Assembly (NCBI GenBank): GCA_018382295.1
Contig: JAGZQF010000012.1
Location: forward strand, 1 to 64,000
Source: Collinsella sp.
GTDB taxonomy: Bacteria; Actinomycetota; Coriobacteriia; Coriobacteriales; Coriobacteriaceae
Length of the DNA stretch: 64,000 nucleotides
Reading direction: 5' to 3'
The position numbers and the translations under genes are program-made. The notes beneath the pieces were generated by a model that was given only the letters and a program-made list of their open reading frames with translations, had not been told where the DNA came from and did not search any database. This document shows positions 37,758 through 46,302 of this stretch, one piece after another (the first letter of the stretch is position 1; each line of letters opens with the position of its first letter).

Positions 37758-38532
37758 CGGAGCCCTCACCGCCCATCATGGCAACGACCTCCATAATGCG
37801 GTCGAAGAACTCTCGGCGGTCGGTGTCGCCGCGGCGCAGCTCGGTGAAGATCTTGCCGTCGCGAATAAACAGCACACGGCTCGTGTAGCTGGCGGCAAAG
37901 CTGTCGTGCGTGACCATGAGCACGGTGGCACGTAGGCGACGATTGAGGGCCTCTAGGCTCTCGAGCAGCAGGCGAGCGCTCTTGGAATCGAGGGCGCCGG
38001 TGGGCTCGTCGGCCATGATCATGGTGGGGTCGGTGACGAGCGCGCGAGCCGCGGCAACGCGCTGCTGCTGACCGCCGGACATCTGGTAGGGATACTTGTC
38101 GAGTACCTGACTGATGGACAGGCGCGCTGCCACATCCTGCACGCGGGTCGAGATCTCTGCCGAGTTTGTGCGGGCGATGGTGAGCGGCAGGGCGATGTTC
38201 TCGCGTGCCGTGAGCGTATCGAGCAGGTTGGAGTCCTGGAAGATAAAGCCAAGCTCCTCGCGGCGGAACTGCGAAAGCTTAGCCTGCTTCATGCGTGTTA
38301 CGTCCTGCCCGTTGATGCGGATCGTGCCACTTGTGGCGCTATCGATGGTCGAGACGCAGTTGAGCAACGTCGACTTGCCCGAGCCCGAAGCACCCATGAT
38401 GCCAACGAATTCGCCGCGGTTGACGGTAAAGCTGACGTCGTTGAGCGCGCGGGTCACGTTGCCCAACGCGCCGTATACCTTTTCGAGATGCGCGACCTCC
38501 AGTACCGGGGTCGCCATGTGCGTGGTTTGCAT
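37747..38532 (-). CDS. BceA-like ABC transporter ATP-binding protein
   Basis: The 261-residue ATPase has Walker A GASGSGKST, Q-loop FIFQDSNLLD, signature MSGGQQQR, Walker [13 protein letters not shown] and the H-loop THD, all intact. The sequence type is that of BceA/LolD-like ATPases that work with FtsX permeases, and the BceB-like permease gene overlaps its end. The ATG at 38532 follows AAAGGA; an ATG at 38517 (MATPVLEV) is a second choice. It is divergent from the NUDIX-Vsr gene. Confidence 0.92.
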   Translation of the reverse strand: MQTTHMATPVLEVAHLEKVYGALGNVTRALNDVSFTVNRGEFVGIMGASGSGKSTLLNCVSTIDSATSGTIRINGQDVTRMKQAKLSQFRREELGFIFQDSNLLDTLTARENIALPLTIARTNSAEISTRVQDVAARLSISQVLDKYPYQMSGGQQQRVAAARALVTDPTMIMADEPTGALDSKSARLLLESLEALNRRLRATVLMVTHDSFAASYTSRVLFIRDGKIFTELRRGDTDRREFFDRIMEVVAMMGGEGSDAL

Positions 38533-38680
38533 ACCGAGTCCTTTCTTGCGATTAGTCTACGGCATCTATAGTCGCAAGAAGACGAGTCGGCTACCATCGA
38601 TATGGCTTACGCTTGCCTTGCCGTTGTGTAAGGTACGGGTAGCTAGCCTGCCACGCGTTGATGTTGAGAGAGGACTCCTG

Positions 38681-39670
38681 TTGAAGACTGTTCATGTTGC
38701 CGCTGGGATCATTCGCAAGGAAGGATCTGACGAGCTGCTTTCCGTGCAGCGCGGCTACGGCGACATGCAGGGACTTTGGGAGTTTCCCGGTGGCAAACTC
38801 ATGCGCGGCGAGACACCCGAAGACGCCGTACGCCGTGAGCTCATGGAAGAGCTGCAGGTAAAAGTCACCAACCTGCGCGATTTCTATACCGTTGAGTATG
38901 ACTACCCCGATTTTCATCTCTCCATGGAGTGCTACTACTGCTCGCTGGCTAAAGAGTCTGGCGAGCCCCAGAAGCACGACCGCCAGCTCGATATCCGCTG
39001 GATTCCGCGCACCTCGCTTGCCACCGTTGAGTGGATGCCCGCCGACAAGGGACTCATTGATGCCCTAATTGAGTTGAAGGAAGACCGGCTTGAGGCCAAC
39101 GGCACTGCCAACGACGCCGAGGCCACCGCGACCGACGAGCCCGCCACCAAGCCCAAGTGCGCACCTAAGCGCCGTAGCAAAAAGCGCCCCAAACCAGGTC
39201 TGCTCGACGGCATCGACACCTCGGACCTTTCCGCCGACGAGCGTGAACTCGTGCGCCGTCGCGCCGCTATAAAAAAGTCCATGAAGGGCAACAAGCGTGC
39301 AAACACCAAGCCCGAGCTGCTCGTTCGCCAGCGCTTGCGCGCAGCAGGCCTTACGGGTTATCGCTTGGAATGGAAGGTTCCTGGCAAGCCCGACATCGCC
39401 TTTCCCGGCCGCAAGATCGCTATCTTCGTCAATGGCTGCTTTTGGCACCGTTGCCCCAAATGCAATCCCAGTCAGCCCAAACGCAATGTTGAGTTTTGGG
39501 AAGCAAAATTCCGTCGCAACGTCGAGCGCGATCGCGCCGCGGTGGCAGCGCTCACTCAAATGGGCTGGACACCCATAACCATCTGGGAATGCGAACTCAA
39601 AAAAGACCGCATCGACGCCACCATGGAAAAGGTCATCGAGCAGGTGCGCGCCGCAGAGCCACAGCGCTAA
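38681..39670 (+). CDS. NUDIX hydrolase fused to Vsr mismatch endonuclease
   Basis: The 329-residue protein joins two repair domains. Residues 1-135 form a MutT-like NUDIX domain with the complete box (38-60: G, GETPEDAV, RRELMEEL), which would clear oxidised nucleotides such as 8-oxo-dGTP. A charged, proline- and lysine-rich linker follows (140-195). Residues 200-315 are a Vsr endonuclease: TKPELLVRQRLR, the catalytic Asp238 in GKPDIAF, and GCFWHRCPKC with His256 and zinc-type cysteines. Vsr nicks T:G mismatches left by deamination of 5-methylcytosine. The start is TTG 38681 behind AGAGAGGA. No dcm methylase gene is adjacent. Confidence 0.9.
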   Translation: MKTVHVAAGIIRKEGSDELLSVQRGYGDMQGLWEFPGGKLMRGETPEDAVRRELMEELQVKVTNLRDFYTVEYDYPDFHLSMECYYCSLAKESGEPQKHDRQLDIRWIPRTSLATVEWMPADKGLIDALIELKEDRLEANGTANDAEATATDEPATKPKCAPKRRSKKRPKPGLLDGIDTSDLSADERELVRRRAAIKKSMKGNKRANTKPELLVRQRLRAAGLTGYRLEWKVPGKPDIAFPGRKIAIFVNGCFWHRCPKCNPSQPKRNVEFWEAKFRRNVERDRAAVAALTQMGWTPITIWECELKKDRIDATMEKVIEQVRAAEPQR

Positions 39671-39923
39671 CAGCGAGCATTCACACGCTCCGCACGTCCG
39701 CGCCACATCCGCGTCACAAACCTTAGAAAGCCCTTAAGTCCAAAACCTTTCAAGAGTGTTACTCGATAGCTTTAACCTGCGGTTTCATCGTAATTGCAAA
39801 CCTCATTAAGCCTTTCTTTAGCGCTTCTTTGCGACGTCCGCGGCATAATACTGCCAACGCACGGGACCTAGCAGCACACCCCGTGCGCTATCTTTTGGTG
39901 GACATCGAGGAGGCCGCATAAGC

Positions 39924-40133
39924 ATGCATTCTTCCAATGGCGCAGCACAGCAGCCATCCCTAAAACATGCAAACCTTTTCTCCTTCCCCCCGACACAGAG
40001 AAACGGCCTCCTCGACTCCCCCACCACAAAAACCAAGCGCTCTGCAGACCAACACCTCAACCTGCAGACATCCTTCAAAAAACTCCAAGCCTCACTAGAC
40101 CAGGCATTCCCCAACCAAGCCCGGGCATACTAA
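39924..40133 (+). CDS. Possible small protein of 69 residues, unknown
   Basis: The frame starts with ATG after GAGGAGG (ten bases away) and encodes a polar, asparagine- and serine-rich peptide with a short amphipathic end (FKKLQASLDQAFPNQARAY). I recognise no family. Just upstream a 13-codon frame ends in GAGGAGGCCGCATAA, so the ribosome-binding site would lie within its end. A hairpin, CGCACGGG / CCCGTGCG, lies near 39858-39886. It is the only candidate gene in the 704-base stretch 39671-40374 and could be chance. Confidence 0.25.
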   Translation: MHSSNGAAQQPSLKHANLFSFPPTQRNGLLDSPTTKTKRSADQHLNLQTSFKKLQASLDQAFPNQARAY

Positions 40134-40215
40134 TCCCCCATCAGCAAAGAAGCCCTAACGCCCCACCCATTTCCGCCCTAACGCCACAAGGGCGACGACC
40201 TCGAGTAGGTCAACC

Positions 40216-40340
40216 TGGGAGGGACCAGGGCTTAGTTCCCCAATCTTTCCGCAGGGGGCAAAAAGCCTCGCCGCACGAAGTGCGCAGCGAGGCTTTTTGC
40301 ATGCCCGAGGACGATTGGGGAACTAAGCCCTCGTCCCTCC
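40216..40340. repeat. Palindromic family B, copy 4
   Basis: Arms 40216-40244 and 40312-40340 pair with few mismatches (GCTTAGTTCCCCAATC / GATTGGGGAACTAAGC). Between them are TTCCGCAGGGGGC, an inner hairpin AAAAAGCCTCGC / GCGAGGCTTTTT (about 40259-40297) and GCATGCCCGAGGACG. This intact copy shows the layout interrupted by the IS110 element at 22318. It lies 35 bases after the aldolase stop. Confidence 0.85.
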
Positions 40341-40374
40341 CCGGGATATGTAGCGAGTCGGAGTACCCTTGCTG

Positions 40375-41232
40375 TTACTCTGCTTTGCCCACAGAGTTGA
40401 GGTTGGTCATGCGGATCTTAACCAGCTCGGTGATCTCACGCATACCCTCCTTGGCCGGCTTCTTGGGATCGAAGCAGGCGGGGTTCTCGGCCATGTAGGC
40501 CATGAAGCCCTTGGTGTAGGCCTGACGCAGCTCGGTAGCGTAGTTAACCTTGCAGATGCCGTTCTTCACAGCCTCGGCAACCTGCTCATCGGGCACACCG
40601 GAGGTGCCGTGCAGAACCAGCGGCACGTCGACGGCGTCGCGGATAGCCTTGACCACGGACTGCTCGATGTGCGGATCGCTCGTGTACACACCGTGGCTGG
40701 TGCCAACGCCAATTGCGAGGGAGGTGCAGCCGGTACGCTCGACGAACTCCTTGGCCTCGGCAGGATCGGTGTAGGGGCTCTCGCCCTCAACCGCGGGACC
40801 GTCGTCCTCCTTGCCGCCAACCTTGCCGAGCTCAGCCTCGACGGGCACGCCCATGGCGCGGCCAGCATCGGCGACGGACTTGGTCAGGGCGATGTTGTCC
40901 TCGAAGGACTCGTGCGAGCCGTCGATCATGACAGAGGTGTAGCCAGTGCGGAAAGCCTGCATGCAGCGGTCATAGCCATCGCCGTGATCGAGGTGCAGAG
41001 CGACGGGCACGGAAGCGCGCTCGGCGGCAGCCTTGACCATGCCATAGAAGTAGTCCAGACCAGCGGTCTTGATGGTGCCCGGGGTAGTCTGCATGATGAC
41101 GGGGGACTTGGTCTCCTCGGCAGCCGCCAGAACGGCCATAACAAACTCGAGGTTCTCGACGTTGAACGCGCCAACGGCGTAGTGGCCGGCTTGAGCGTCC
41201 TTGAGCATCTTTTCGGTGGTAACAAGTGCCAT
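40375..41232 (-). CDS. Class II fructose/tagatose-bisphosphate aldolase
   Basis: The 285-residue zinc aldolase splits fructose 1,6- or tagatose 1,6-bisphosphate. Metal and substrate motifs are visible: HLDHGDGYD, EAELGKVGGKEDD, and LVLHGTSGVPDEQ. The ATG at 41232 (MALVTTEKMLKDAQ) fits the family and follows GGAGAGGAGC; upstream codons do not. The lactose region encodes lacABC but shows no lacD, so this protein could supply the tagatose-bisphosphate step, or it could be the glycolytic enzyme. A DeoR regulator is divergent from it. Confidence 0.87.
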   Translation of the reverse strand: MALVTTEKMLKDAQAGHYAVGAFNVENLEFVMAVLAAAEETKSPVIMQTTPGTIKTAGLDYFYGMVKAAAERASVPVALHLDHGDGYDRCMQAFRTGYTSVMIDGSHESFEDNIALTKSVADAGRAMGVPVEAELGKVGGKEDDGPAVEGESPYTDPAEAKEFVERTGCTSLAIGVGTSHGVYTSDPHIEQSVVKAIRDAVDVPLVLHGTSGVPDEQVAEAVKNGICKVNYATELRQAYTKGFMAYMAENPACFDPKKPAKEGMREITELVKIRMTNLNSVGKAE

Positions 41233-41566
41233 GAGCGTTTGCTCCTCTCCCTCGCCCGCATCTGGAAATCGGGCGTACGTGTCCGCAAGGCGTTTTACCT
41301 TGCGTTTTACTGCGCTCATTGTATGAAATTCAGCGGCTTTACACGCGCGAGATATTGAGCCCATGCAGGTCAATACAGTCGTTTTTGAAAAGTAAACGGA
41401 AGGAATTTGAGCCGAGTGGACATGATCGATATTGAATTTTGGGCGTTCAGCGTCTTTCTTTTATAGAAAAGATAAATAATCGAAAGGTGTTTTCTTACTC
41501 AAAAAGAAAATGAACGAAAATAGAGTCAACACAATTCCTGCAAATTTAGCCGAGAATGGAGCAAGC

Positions 41567-42370
41567 ATGGCCCAAGCCACCAACCGCACTTTTGCCGACG
41601 AACGCCGTACCGCCATTATGGAAATGCTCGATCATAATGCCTCGGTGCAGGTAGCAGAAATCGCCCAGACCTTTGGCGTGTCCTCCGTCACCGCCCGCGC
41701 CGACCTGGACGCGCTCGCCGAAGCAGGCAAGCTGCGCCGCACGCACGGCGGTGCCGTATCACTCCACAAACGTCTGACCGTCTCCACGCAAGATCGCCGC
41801 ATCAATGTCAACGTCGCCGCCAAGCAGGCCATCGCGCAAAGCGCCATCGAGCTCGTCAATGACGGCGACACGCTGCTCGTCGACTCGGGCACCACGGCGC
41901 TCGAGTTCGTCCGGCTCCTCGATCAGCGCGACGGTATCACCGTCATCACGGCCGACATTACCATTGCCGATTACATCGACGAGAGCATGCCCTCAGTCGA
42001 TGTCGTCATGCTGGGCGGGGCGCTGCGCAAAGGCCATCGTTATTTGTACGGACCGCTCACTATGCAGGCGCTCCAAATGGTCCATGCCGATCTGGCCGTC
42101 ATGTGCCCCGGCGCCTTTGTCCCCAGCTGCGGCTTTACGACCGACTTTCCCCAGATGGCCGAGACCAAAACGGCTATGATCGCCGCGGCCCATCAAAGCG
42201 TCGCCCTCATGGACGCCAGCAAGGTTAACGGACGCGGCATGTACCGCTTTGCCGAGCTTGCCGATGTCGACTCCATCGTGATGGACCGTGACCCCGACCA
42301 TGCCGTCGCCACCTCGATCGCCGAGGCCACTGACAGCTCACGTCCAGCCCTCGTCATCGCCGGCGCTTAA
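41567..42370 (+). CDS. DeoR/GlpR-family regulator
   Basis: The 267-residue protein has an N-terminal DeoR helix-turn-helix (VQVAEIAQTFGVSSVTARADL, then LRRTHGGAVS) and a sugar-phosphate sensor domain with DSGTTALEFVRLL. The ATG at 41567 follows GGAGCAAGC; an ATG at 41510 would add 19 residues. It diverges from the aldolase gene, with the palindrome TCTTTT-AT-AGAAAAGA near 41456-41472 between them as a possible operator. It may also control the lac genes, whose promoters carry DeoR-like sites, but that is inference. Confidence 0.85.
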   Translation: MAQATNRTFADERRTAIMEMLDHNASVQVAEIAQTFGVSSVTARADLDALAEAGKLRRTHGGAVSLHKRLTVSTQDRRINVNVAAKQAIAQSAIELVNDGDTLLVDSGTTALEFVRLLDQRDGITVITADITIADYIDESMPSVDVVMLGGALRKGHRYLYGPLTMQALQMVHADLAVMCPGAFVPSCGFTTDFPQMAETKTAMIAAAHQSVALMDASKVNGRGMYRFAELADVDSIVMDRDPDHAVATSIAEATDSSRPALVIAGA

Positions 42371-42372
42371 AC

Positions 42373-42414
42373 AAAAACCACCACAAAGGTGCCTGTCCCC
42401 TTTGTGGTGGTTTT
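42373..42414. repeat. Palindromic repeat family G, copy 3
   Basis: AAAACCACCACAAAGG pairs exactly with CCTTTGTGGTGGTTTT around TGCCTGTCC. It begins three bases after the DeoR stop and lies 23 bases from the convergent flavoprotein stop, a suitable place for a two-way terminator. Confidence 0.85.
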
Positions 42415-42436
42415 GCTCGTTAAAAGCGAAATATCG

Positions 42437-43597
42437 CTACTTGGACAGCTCGTCGGCGAGGGCCTCGATCTGAGCGCGCGAGGCGTCGTTGAGCGAACCC
42501 AGCACGGTCACCTTGTTCTGCGCCATGGTGATGTCCTTCATGCCCCCGAGCTCCTTGGTCATAACCTTGGCAGCGGTGGGCGCCCAGGAACCGGACTCGA
42601 CAAGCGCCACGGTACGGTTCTGGTAGGCATGCTCGGCGAGCGTGTGGATAAAGGTGCTCATGCACGGGAAGATCTCGCCCTGATAGGTAATGGAGGCGAG
42701 CACCAGACGGTCGTAGCGGAACGCGTCCTCAACGGCCTCGGCCATGTCGTCGCGAGCCAGGTCAAAGACGGAAACCCTCTGGCCGCGAGCCTCGAGCGCT
42801 GCGGCGAGCTCCTCGACGGCGGCCTTCAGGTGGCCGTACACGCTCGCATAGGCAATCGTGATGCCCTCGTCCTCGGGCTGATAGCTCGACCAGGTGTTAT
42901 AGGTGTCGAGGTAGTAGCCCAGGTTCTCGGTCAGCACGGGGCCGTGGAGCGGGCAGATAATCTGAATGTCCAGGTCGGCGGCCTTCTTGAGCACGGCCTG
43001 CACGAACTTGCCGAACTTACCGACGATGCCAAAGTAGTAGCGGCGAGCCTCGCAAGCCCACCCCTCGGGATCCTCGATGTCGTTGGCGCCAAACTTGCCA
43101 AAGCCGTCGGCACTAAAGAGCACCTTGTCGGTGGACTCGTAGGAGAAGATCACCTCGGGCCAGTGAACGTTGGGGGCGCCGATAAAGGTCAGGCTGTGGC
43201 CGCCCAGGTCGAGCACGTCGCCCTCTTTGACGACCATCTTGCGCTCGGGGTAGTCGGTGCCAAAGTAGTTGACCATCATGCGGAAGGCGCCCATGCTAGC
43301 CACAATCTGGGCCTGGGGATAGCGCTCCATAAAGGCAGCGATACCGGCAGAGTGATCGGGCTCCATGTGATGGACGACCAGGTAGTCGGGCGTACGACCA
43401 TCGAGCACGGCCTCGAGGTTGCCGAGCCACTCGTCGACAAAGTCAGCGTCGACTGAATCGGCGACAGCGATTTTATCGCCCAAGATAACATAGCTGTTGT
43501 ATGCCATGCCGTTCTCGGACACGTCGTACTGGCCCTCGAACAGGTCAATGTCGTGATCGTCGACACCGATGTAGCGGATATCCTTGGTGATCTCCAT
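42437..43597 (-). CDS. fprA: A-type flavoprotein (FprA), diiron oxygen/NO reductase
   Basis: The 386-residue protein joins a metallo-beta-lactamase-like diiron domain to a flavodoxin domain. The metal ligands are visible in HHMEPDHS (76-83), GAPNVHWPE, FSADGFG and CPLHGP; the flavodoxin part begins near IAYASVYGHLKAAVEEL. Such proteins reduce O2 to water or NO to N2O and protect anaerobes. It has no rubredoxin domain, so a separate electron donor is needed. The ATG at 43597 follows AGGAGG. It is convergent with the DeoR gene. Confidence 0.93.
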   Translation of the reverse strand: MEITKDIRYIGVDDHDIDLFEGQYDVSENGMAYNSYVILGDKIAVADSVDADFVDEWLGNLEAVLDGRTPDYLVVHHMEPDHSAGIAAFMERYPQAQIVASMGAFRMMVNYFGTDYPERKMVVKEGDVLDLGGHSLTFIGAPNVHWPEVIFSYESTDKVLFSADGFGKFGANDIEDPEGWACEARRYYFGIVGKFGKFVQAVLKKAADLDIQIICPLHGPVLTENLGYYLDTYNTWSSYQPEDEGITIAYASVYGHLKAAVEELAAALEARGQRVSVFDLARDDMAEAVEDAFRYDRLVLASITYQGEIFPCMSTFIHTLAEHAYQNRTVALVESGSWAPTAAKVMTKELGGMKDITMAQNKVTVLGSLNDASRAQIEALADELSK

Positions 43598-43726
43598 CAG
43601 GCAAAGCCTCCTAGATAGACAAAAGAACCCGTCTATCATAACACTCGCCTTCATAGCCACGGCTATCTGTCAGCATCCTTATCGATTGGAATTTAGGCGG
43701 AATATACTGCCGTTGACCTGCGCAAA

Positions 43727-44758
43727 CTATGAGCGCGGTATCGCCGTGCTATGTCGAATAATGAGTTGGCCGGGAATACGGATGGCAACGGTTTTGCCCG
43801 CCGTACCCGCCTCGGGAACCGCATGCTCGAACACCTCGCGTCCGCGCTGATGTAGATCGAATCGCACGGTCGTGAGCTCGTTGTGTGCTACAAAATCATC
43901 GAGCGAATCATCGACGCCCACCACGCTTACGTCCTCGGGCACGCGAAGACCGCTATCACGCAGCGCGGCAATCGCGCCATTTGCCATCTGATCGTTTGCC
44001 GCATAGATCGCCGTCATGGTGCGGTCGTGCTCGGCCAGATACCTGCCGGCTTCGTAACCGCTGTTGGCAGACCAGTCACCCTCGAGCGGCTCTACCGGCT
44101 CGATGTGTTTACGCTCGAGTGCATCTTGCCAACCGGCGCGACGAAATTGCTCGTCGACCGAGAACGACGGGCCGCCAATATAGCGAATCTGCTCGTGCCC
44201 CAGCTCAAACAGGTGATCCATAAGCAATAGCGAGCAGCCGTAATGGTCGGAATCGACCGTGGTCACGCGCGGATGCGCGTACATGGTAACGATGACCGTG
44301 CCAATGCCCGGCAACGGATCGAACGTCTCAAAATCGGGCGCCATGCGACTCATACCGATGATGATGCCGTCCACCGGCAATGCGGCCATACGACGCGTGG
44401 CCTCGGCAAGCGAGAATTCCTCGGTCTTGGACATCTCGACCAGCGTGATGGCGCAATTATGCTCGCGAGCAGCGCTGGCGATGCCATCGATCATTGAGAG
44501 GTTGCCAAACTTGGTGACATCGTTGACGCACAGGCCGACCGAATGGTAACGGCCGTCGCGCAGCGAGCGACCAGCATAACTCGGACGAAAGCCGAGCTCT
44601 TGCATAGCAGCCTGCACGCGCTGGCGCGTCTGCTCGTTAACGTTGGGCAAGCCGTTGGCGACGCGCGAAACCGTCTGCTGCGAAACGCCAGCAGCGCGGG
44701 CGACGTCGGCCATGGAGACCGGACGCGTACCTGTATCGTTGGACGGGCGCCTTGCCAC
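43727..44758 (-). CDS. LacI-family regulator of the gal genes
   Basis: The 343-residue repressor has the LacI helix-turn-helix MADVARAAGVSQQTVSRVANG, in which the recognition helix carries Gln-Gln at the positions equal to Tyr17-Gln18 of E. coli LacI, followed by a sugar-binding domain. It starts at GTG 44758 behind AAGGTG and is divergent from galK. Three sites of type ATGTTAACGTACTCAT lie between the two genes. It is closely related to the LacI proteins at 54858 and 59754. A galactose-type effector is likely from context. Confidence 0.9.
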   Translation of the reverse strand: MARRPSNDTGTRPVSMADVARAAGVSQQTVSRVANGLPNVNEQTRQRVQAAMQELGFRPSYAGRSLRDGRYHSVGLCVNDVTKFGNLSMIDGIASAAREHNCAITLVEMSKTEEFSLAEATRRMAALPVDGIIIGMSRMAPDFETFDPLPGIGTVIVTMYAHPRVTTVDSDHYGCSLLLMDHLFELGHEQIRYIGGPSFSVDEQFRRAGWQDALERKHIEPVEPLEGDWSANSGYEAGRYLAEHDRTMTAIYAANDQMANGAIAALRDSGLRVPEDVSVVGVDDSLDDFVAHNELTTVRFDLHQRGREVFEHAVPEAGTAGKTVAIRIPGQLIIRHSTAIPRS

Positions 44759-44850
44759 AGGATCACCTTCACCCTTGCGAGATCTGAATAGCGTGAATGC
44801 CGGCCCGGGCAGAAATACATCCCGCGCCGAGGCCCGCTATCGTCGGACGC

Positions 44851-45056
44851 ATGTTAACGTACTCTACTTTTTCTATCTGCATCTCTTCTGCTTTATAAGT
44901 CCATACGGCAGTACCGTTCACGGCTGTATTTCTACCGATTACCAGATTCTCAAAAAGTGATAAGCGTTGTGTTATGAGTACGTTAACATAGCCCGTAACG
45001 TGCGGCATCGTGAACACTTGGTTCATGCCGCTTCAAGTTGTTAACGTACTCATAAC
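44851..45056. promoter_or_regulatory. gal promoter region with three LacI-type operators
   Basis: ATGTTAACGTACTCTAC (44851-44867), GTTATGAGTACGTTAAC (44971-44987) and GTTAACGTACTCATAAC (45040-45056) share one core. The last two are perfect 17-base reverse complements with centres 69 bases apart, suitable for DNA looping. They lie in the 338-base space between the divergent lacI and galK genes. Confidence 0.75.
44913..44923 (+). promoter_or_regulatory. ACCGTTCRCSG motif, gal genes
   Basis: ACCGTTCACGG lies between the first and second gal operators. CCGTTCACGG is nearly its own reverse complement. Confidence 0.5.
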
Positions 45057-45096
45057 GGCGCAAAACTCACCCGTGCGCGCCAAGGAAAGGACTCCC

Positions 45097-46302
45097 ATGA
45101 CCACTCCCGACGAAAAGACACTCGCCACGCTCACCAAGCTATTTGAGGAGGAGTTTGGCCCCATCGGCGACCGCCAGGTGCTCTACGTGCACGCGCCCGG
45201 CCGTTCCGAGATCAGCGGCAACCACACCGACCACGAGGGCGGCCACGTTATCGCCGGCTCGCTCGATGTCGCCGTTGACGGCATCGCCGTGGCAACCGAC
45301 TCCAACAAGATTCGCGTCGCCGACGAGGGCTATCCTACGTTTGAAATCATGCTCGACACGCTGGATATTCAAGAGTCCGAGAAGGGCACGTCCGCGGGCC
45401 TCGTCCGCGGCATGGCCCACGAGATTGCAGCCCTTGGCGTTGAGCCCCACGGCTTCGATTTCGCCTTCACCTGCTCCGTCCCCTCGGGCGGCGGTCTTTC
45501 CAGCTCTGCCGCCGTCGAGGCCGCGTACGGTCGCGCCATGGAAACCCTCTGGGGCGCACCCGCCATCGAGCCCGTCGCGCTCGCGCAGATGAGCCAGCGC
45601 ACCGAGAACAACTATTACGGCAAGCCCTGCGGTCTGATGGACCAGGCCGCCGTGTGCCTGGGCGGCCTTGCCTACATGGACTTTGAGGACCAGGCTCAGC
45701 CTAAAACCCAGAAGCTCGAGCTCAACTTTGAGGATCACGGCTATGCGCTCGTGCTCGTTAAGGTCGGTGCCGACCACGTGGCCGCCACCGACGACTACGC
45801 CGCCGTTCCGCGCGAGATGCAGGACGTTGCCGCCGAGTTTGGCAAGGCACGCCTGTGCGAGGTCGACGTTGCCGATTTTGACGCCAAGCTCCCCGAGCTG
45901 CGCGCCAAGCTGGGCGACCGCGCCTGCCTGCGCGCCGTTCACTACTGGTACGAGAACGGCCTGGTCGACAAGCGCTGGGCTGCTCTGAACGCCGGCGACA
46001 TCGATCAGTTCCTGGTCCTGACGCGCGAGTCCGGCGCCAGCTCTGCCATGTACCTACAGAATGTCGTTGCCAAGCTGGGCTCCGAGCAGCCCTCGATGTA
46101 TGCCCTGGCACTGGCCGAGCACGTGCTCGACGGCCGTGGCGCCGTCCGTATCCACGGTGGCGGCTTTGGTGGCACCATCCAGGCCTTCGTGCCGCTCGAC
46201 CTGGTCGACACCTTTATCACCAAGATGAACGGCTGGCTAGGCGAGGGCTCTGCCCGCCACTACGCAATTTCTGACAAGGGGGCTTACGCGGCATGGCTGT
46301 AA
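45097..46302 (+). CDS. galK: Galactokinase
   Basis: The 401-residue GHMP kinase phosphorylates galactose to galactose 1-phosphate, the first Leloir step. The signature APGRSEISGNHTDHEGG contains the substrate-binding GNHTDHEGG, PSGGGLSSSAAVE is the ATP loop, and HGGGFGGTIQAF the third motif. The substitution of Ser for the usual Arg-Val-Asn-Leu-Ile pattern (APGRSEISGN versus APGRVNLIGE) is seen in a clade of actinobacterial/clostridial kinases. The ATG at 45097 follows AAGGAAAGG. Its stop overlaps galT. Confidence 0.93.
   Translation: MTTPDEKTLATLTKLFEEEFGPIGDRQVLYVHAPGRSEISGNHTDHEGGHVIAGSLDVAVDGIAVATDSNKIRVADEGYPTFEIMLDTLDIQESEKGTSAGLVRGMAHEIAALGVEPHGFDFAFTCSVPSGGGLSSSAAVEAAYGRAMETLWGAPAIEPVALAQMSQRTENNYYGKPCGLMDQAAVCLGGLAYMDFEDQAQPKTQKLELNFEDHGYALVLVKVGADHVAATDDYAAVPREMQDVAAEFGKARLCEVDVADFDAKLPELRAKLGDRACLRAVHYWYENGLVDKRWAALNAGDIDQFLVLTRESGASSAMYLQNVVAKLGSEQPSMYALALAEHVLDGRGAVRIHGGGFGGTIQAFVPLDLVDTFITKMNGWLGEGSARHYAISDKGAYAAWL

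Noticed and set aside
39829..39849. Promoter with TTGCGA and CATAAT upstream of the 69-residue frame
   Set aside because: The two boxes are only nine bases apart, far from the 17 needed.
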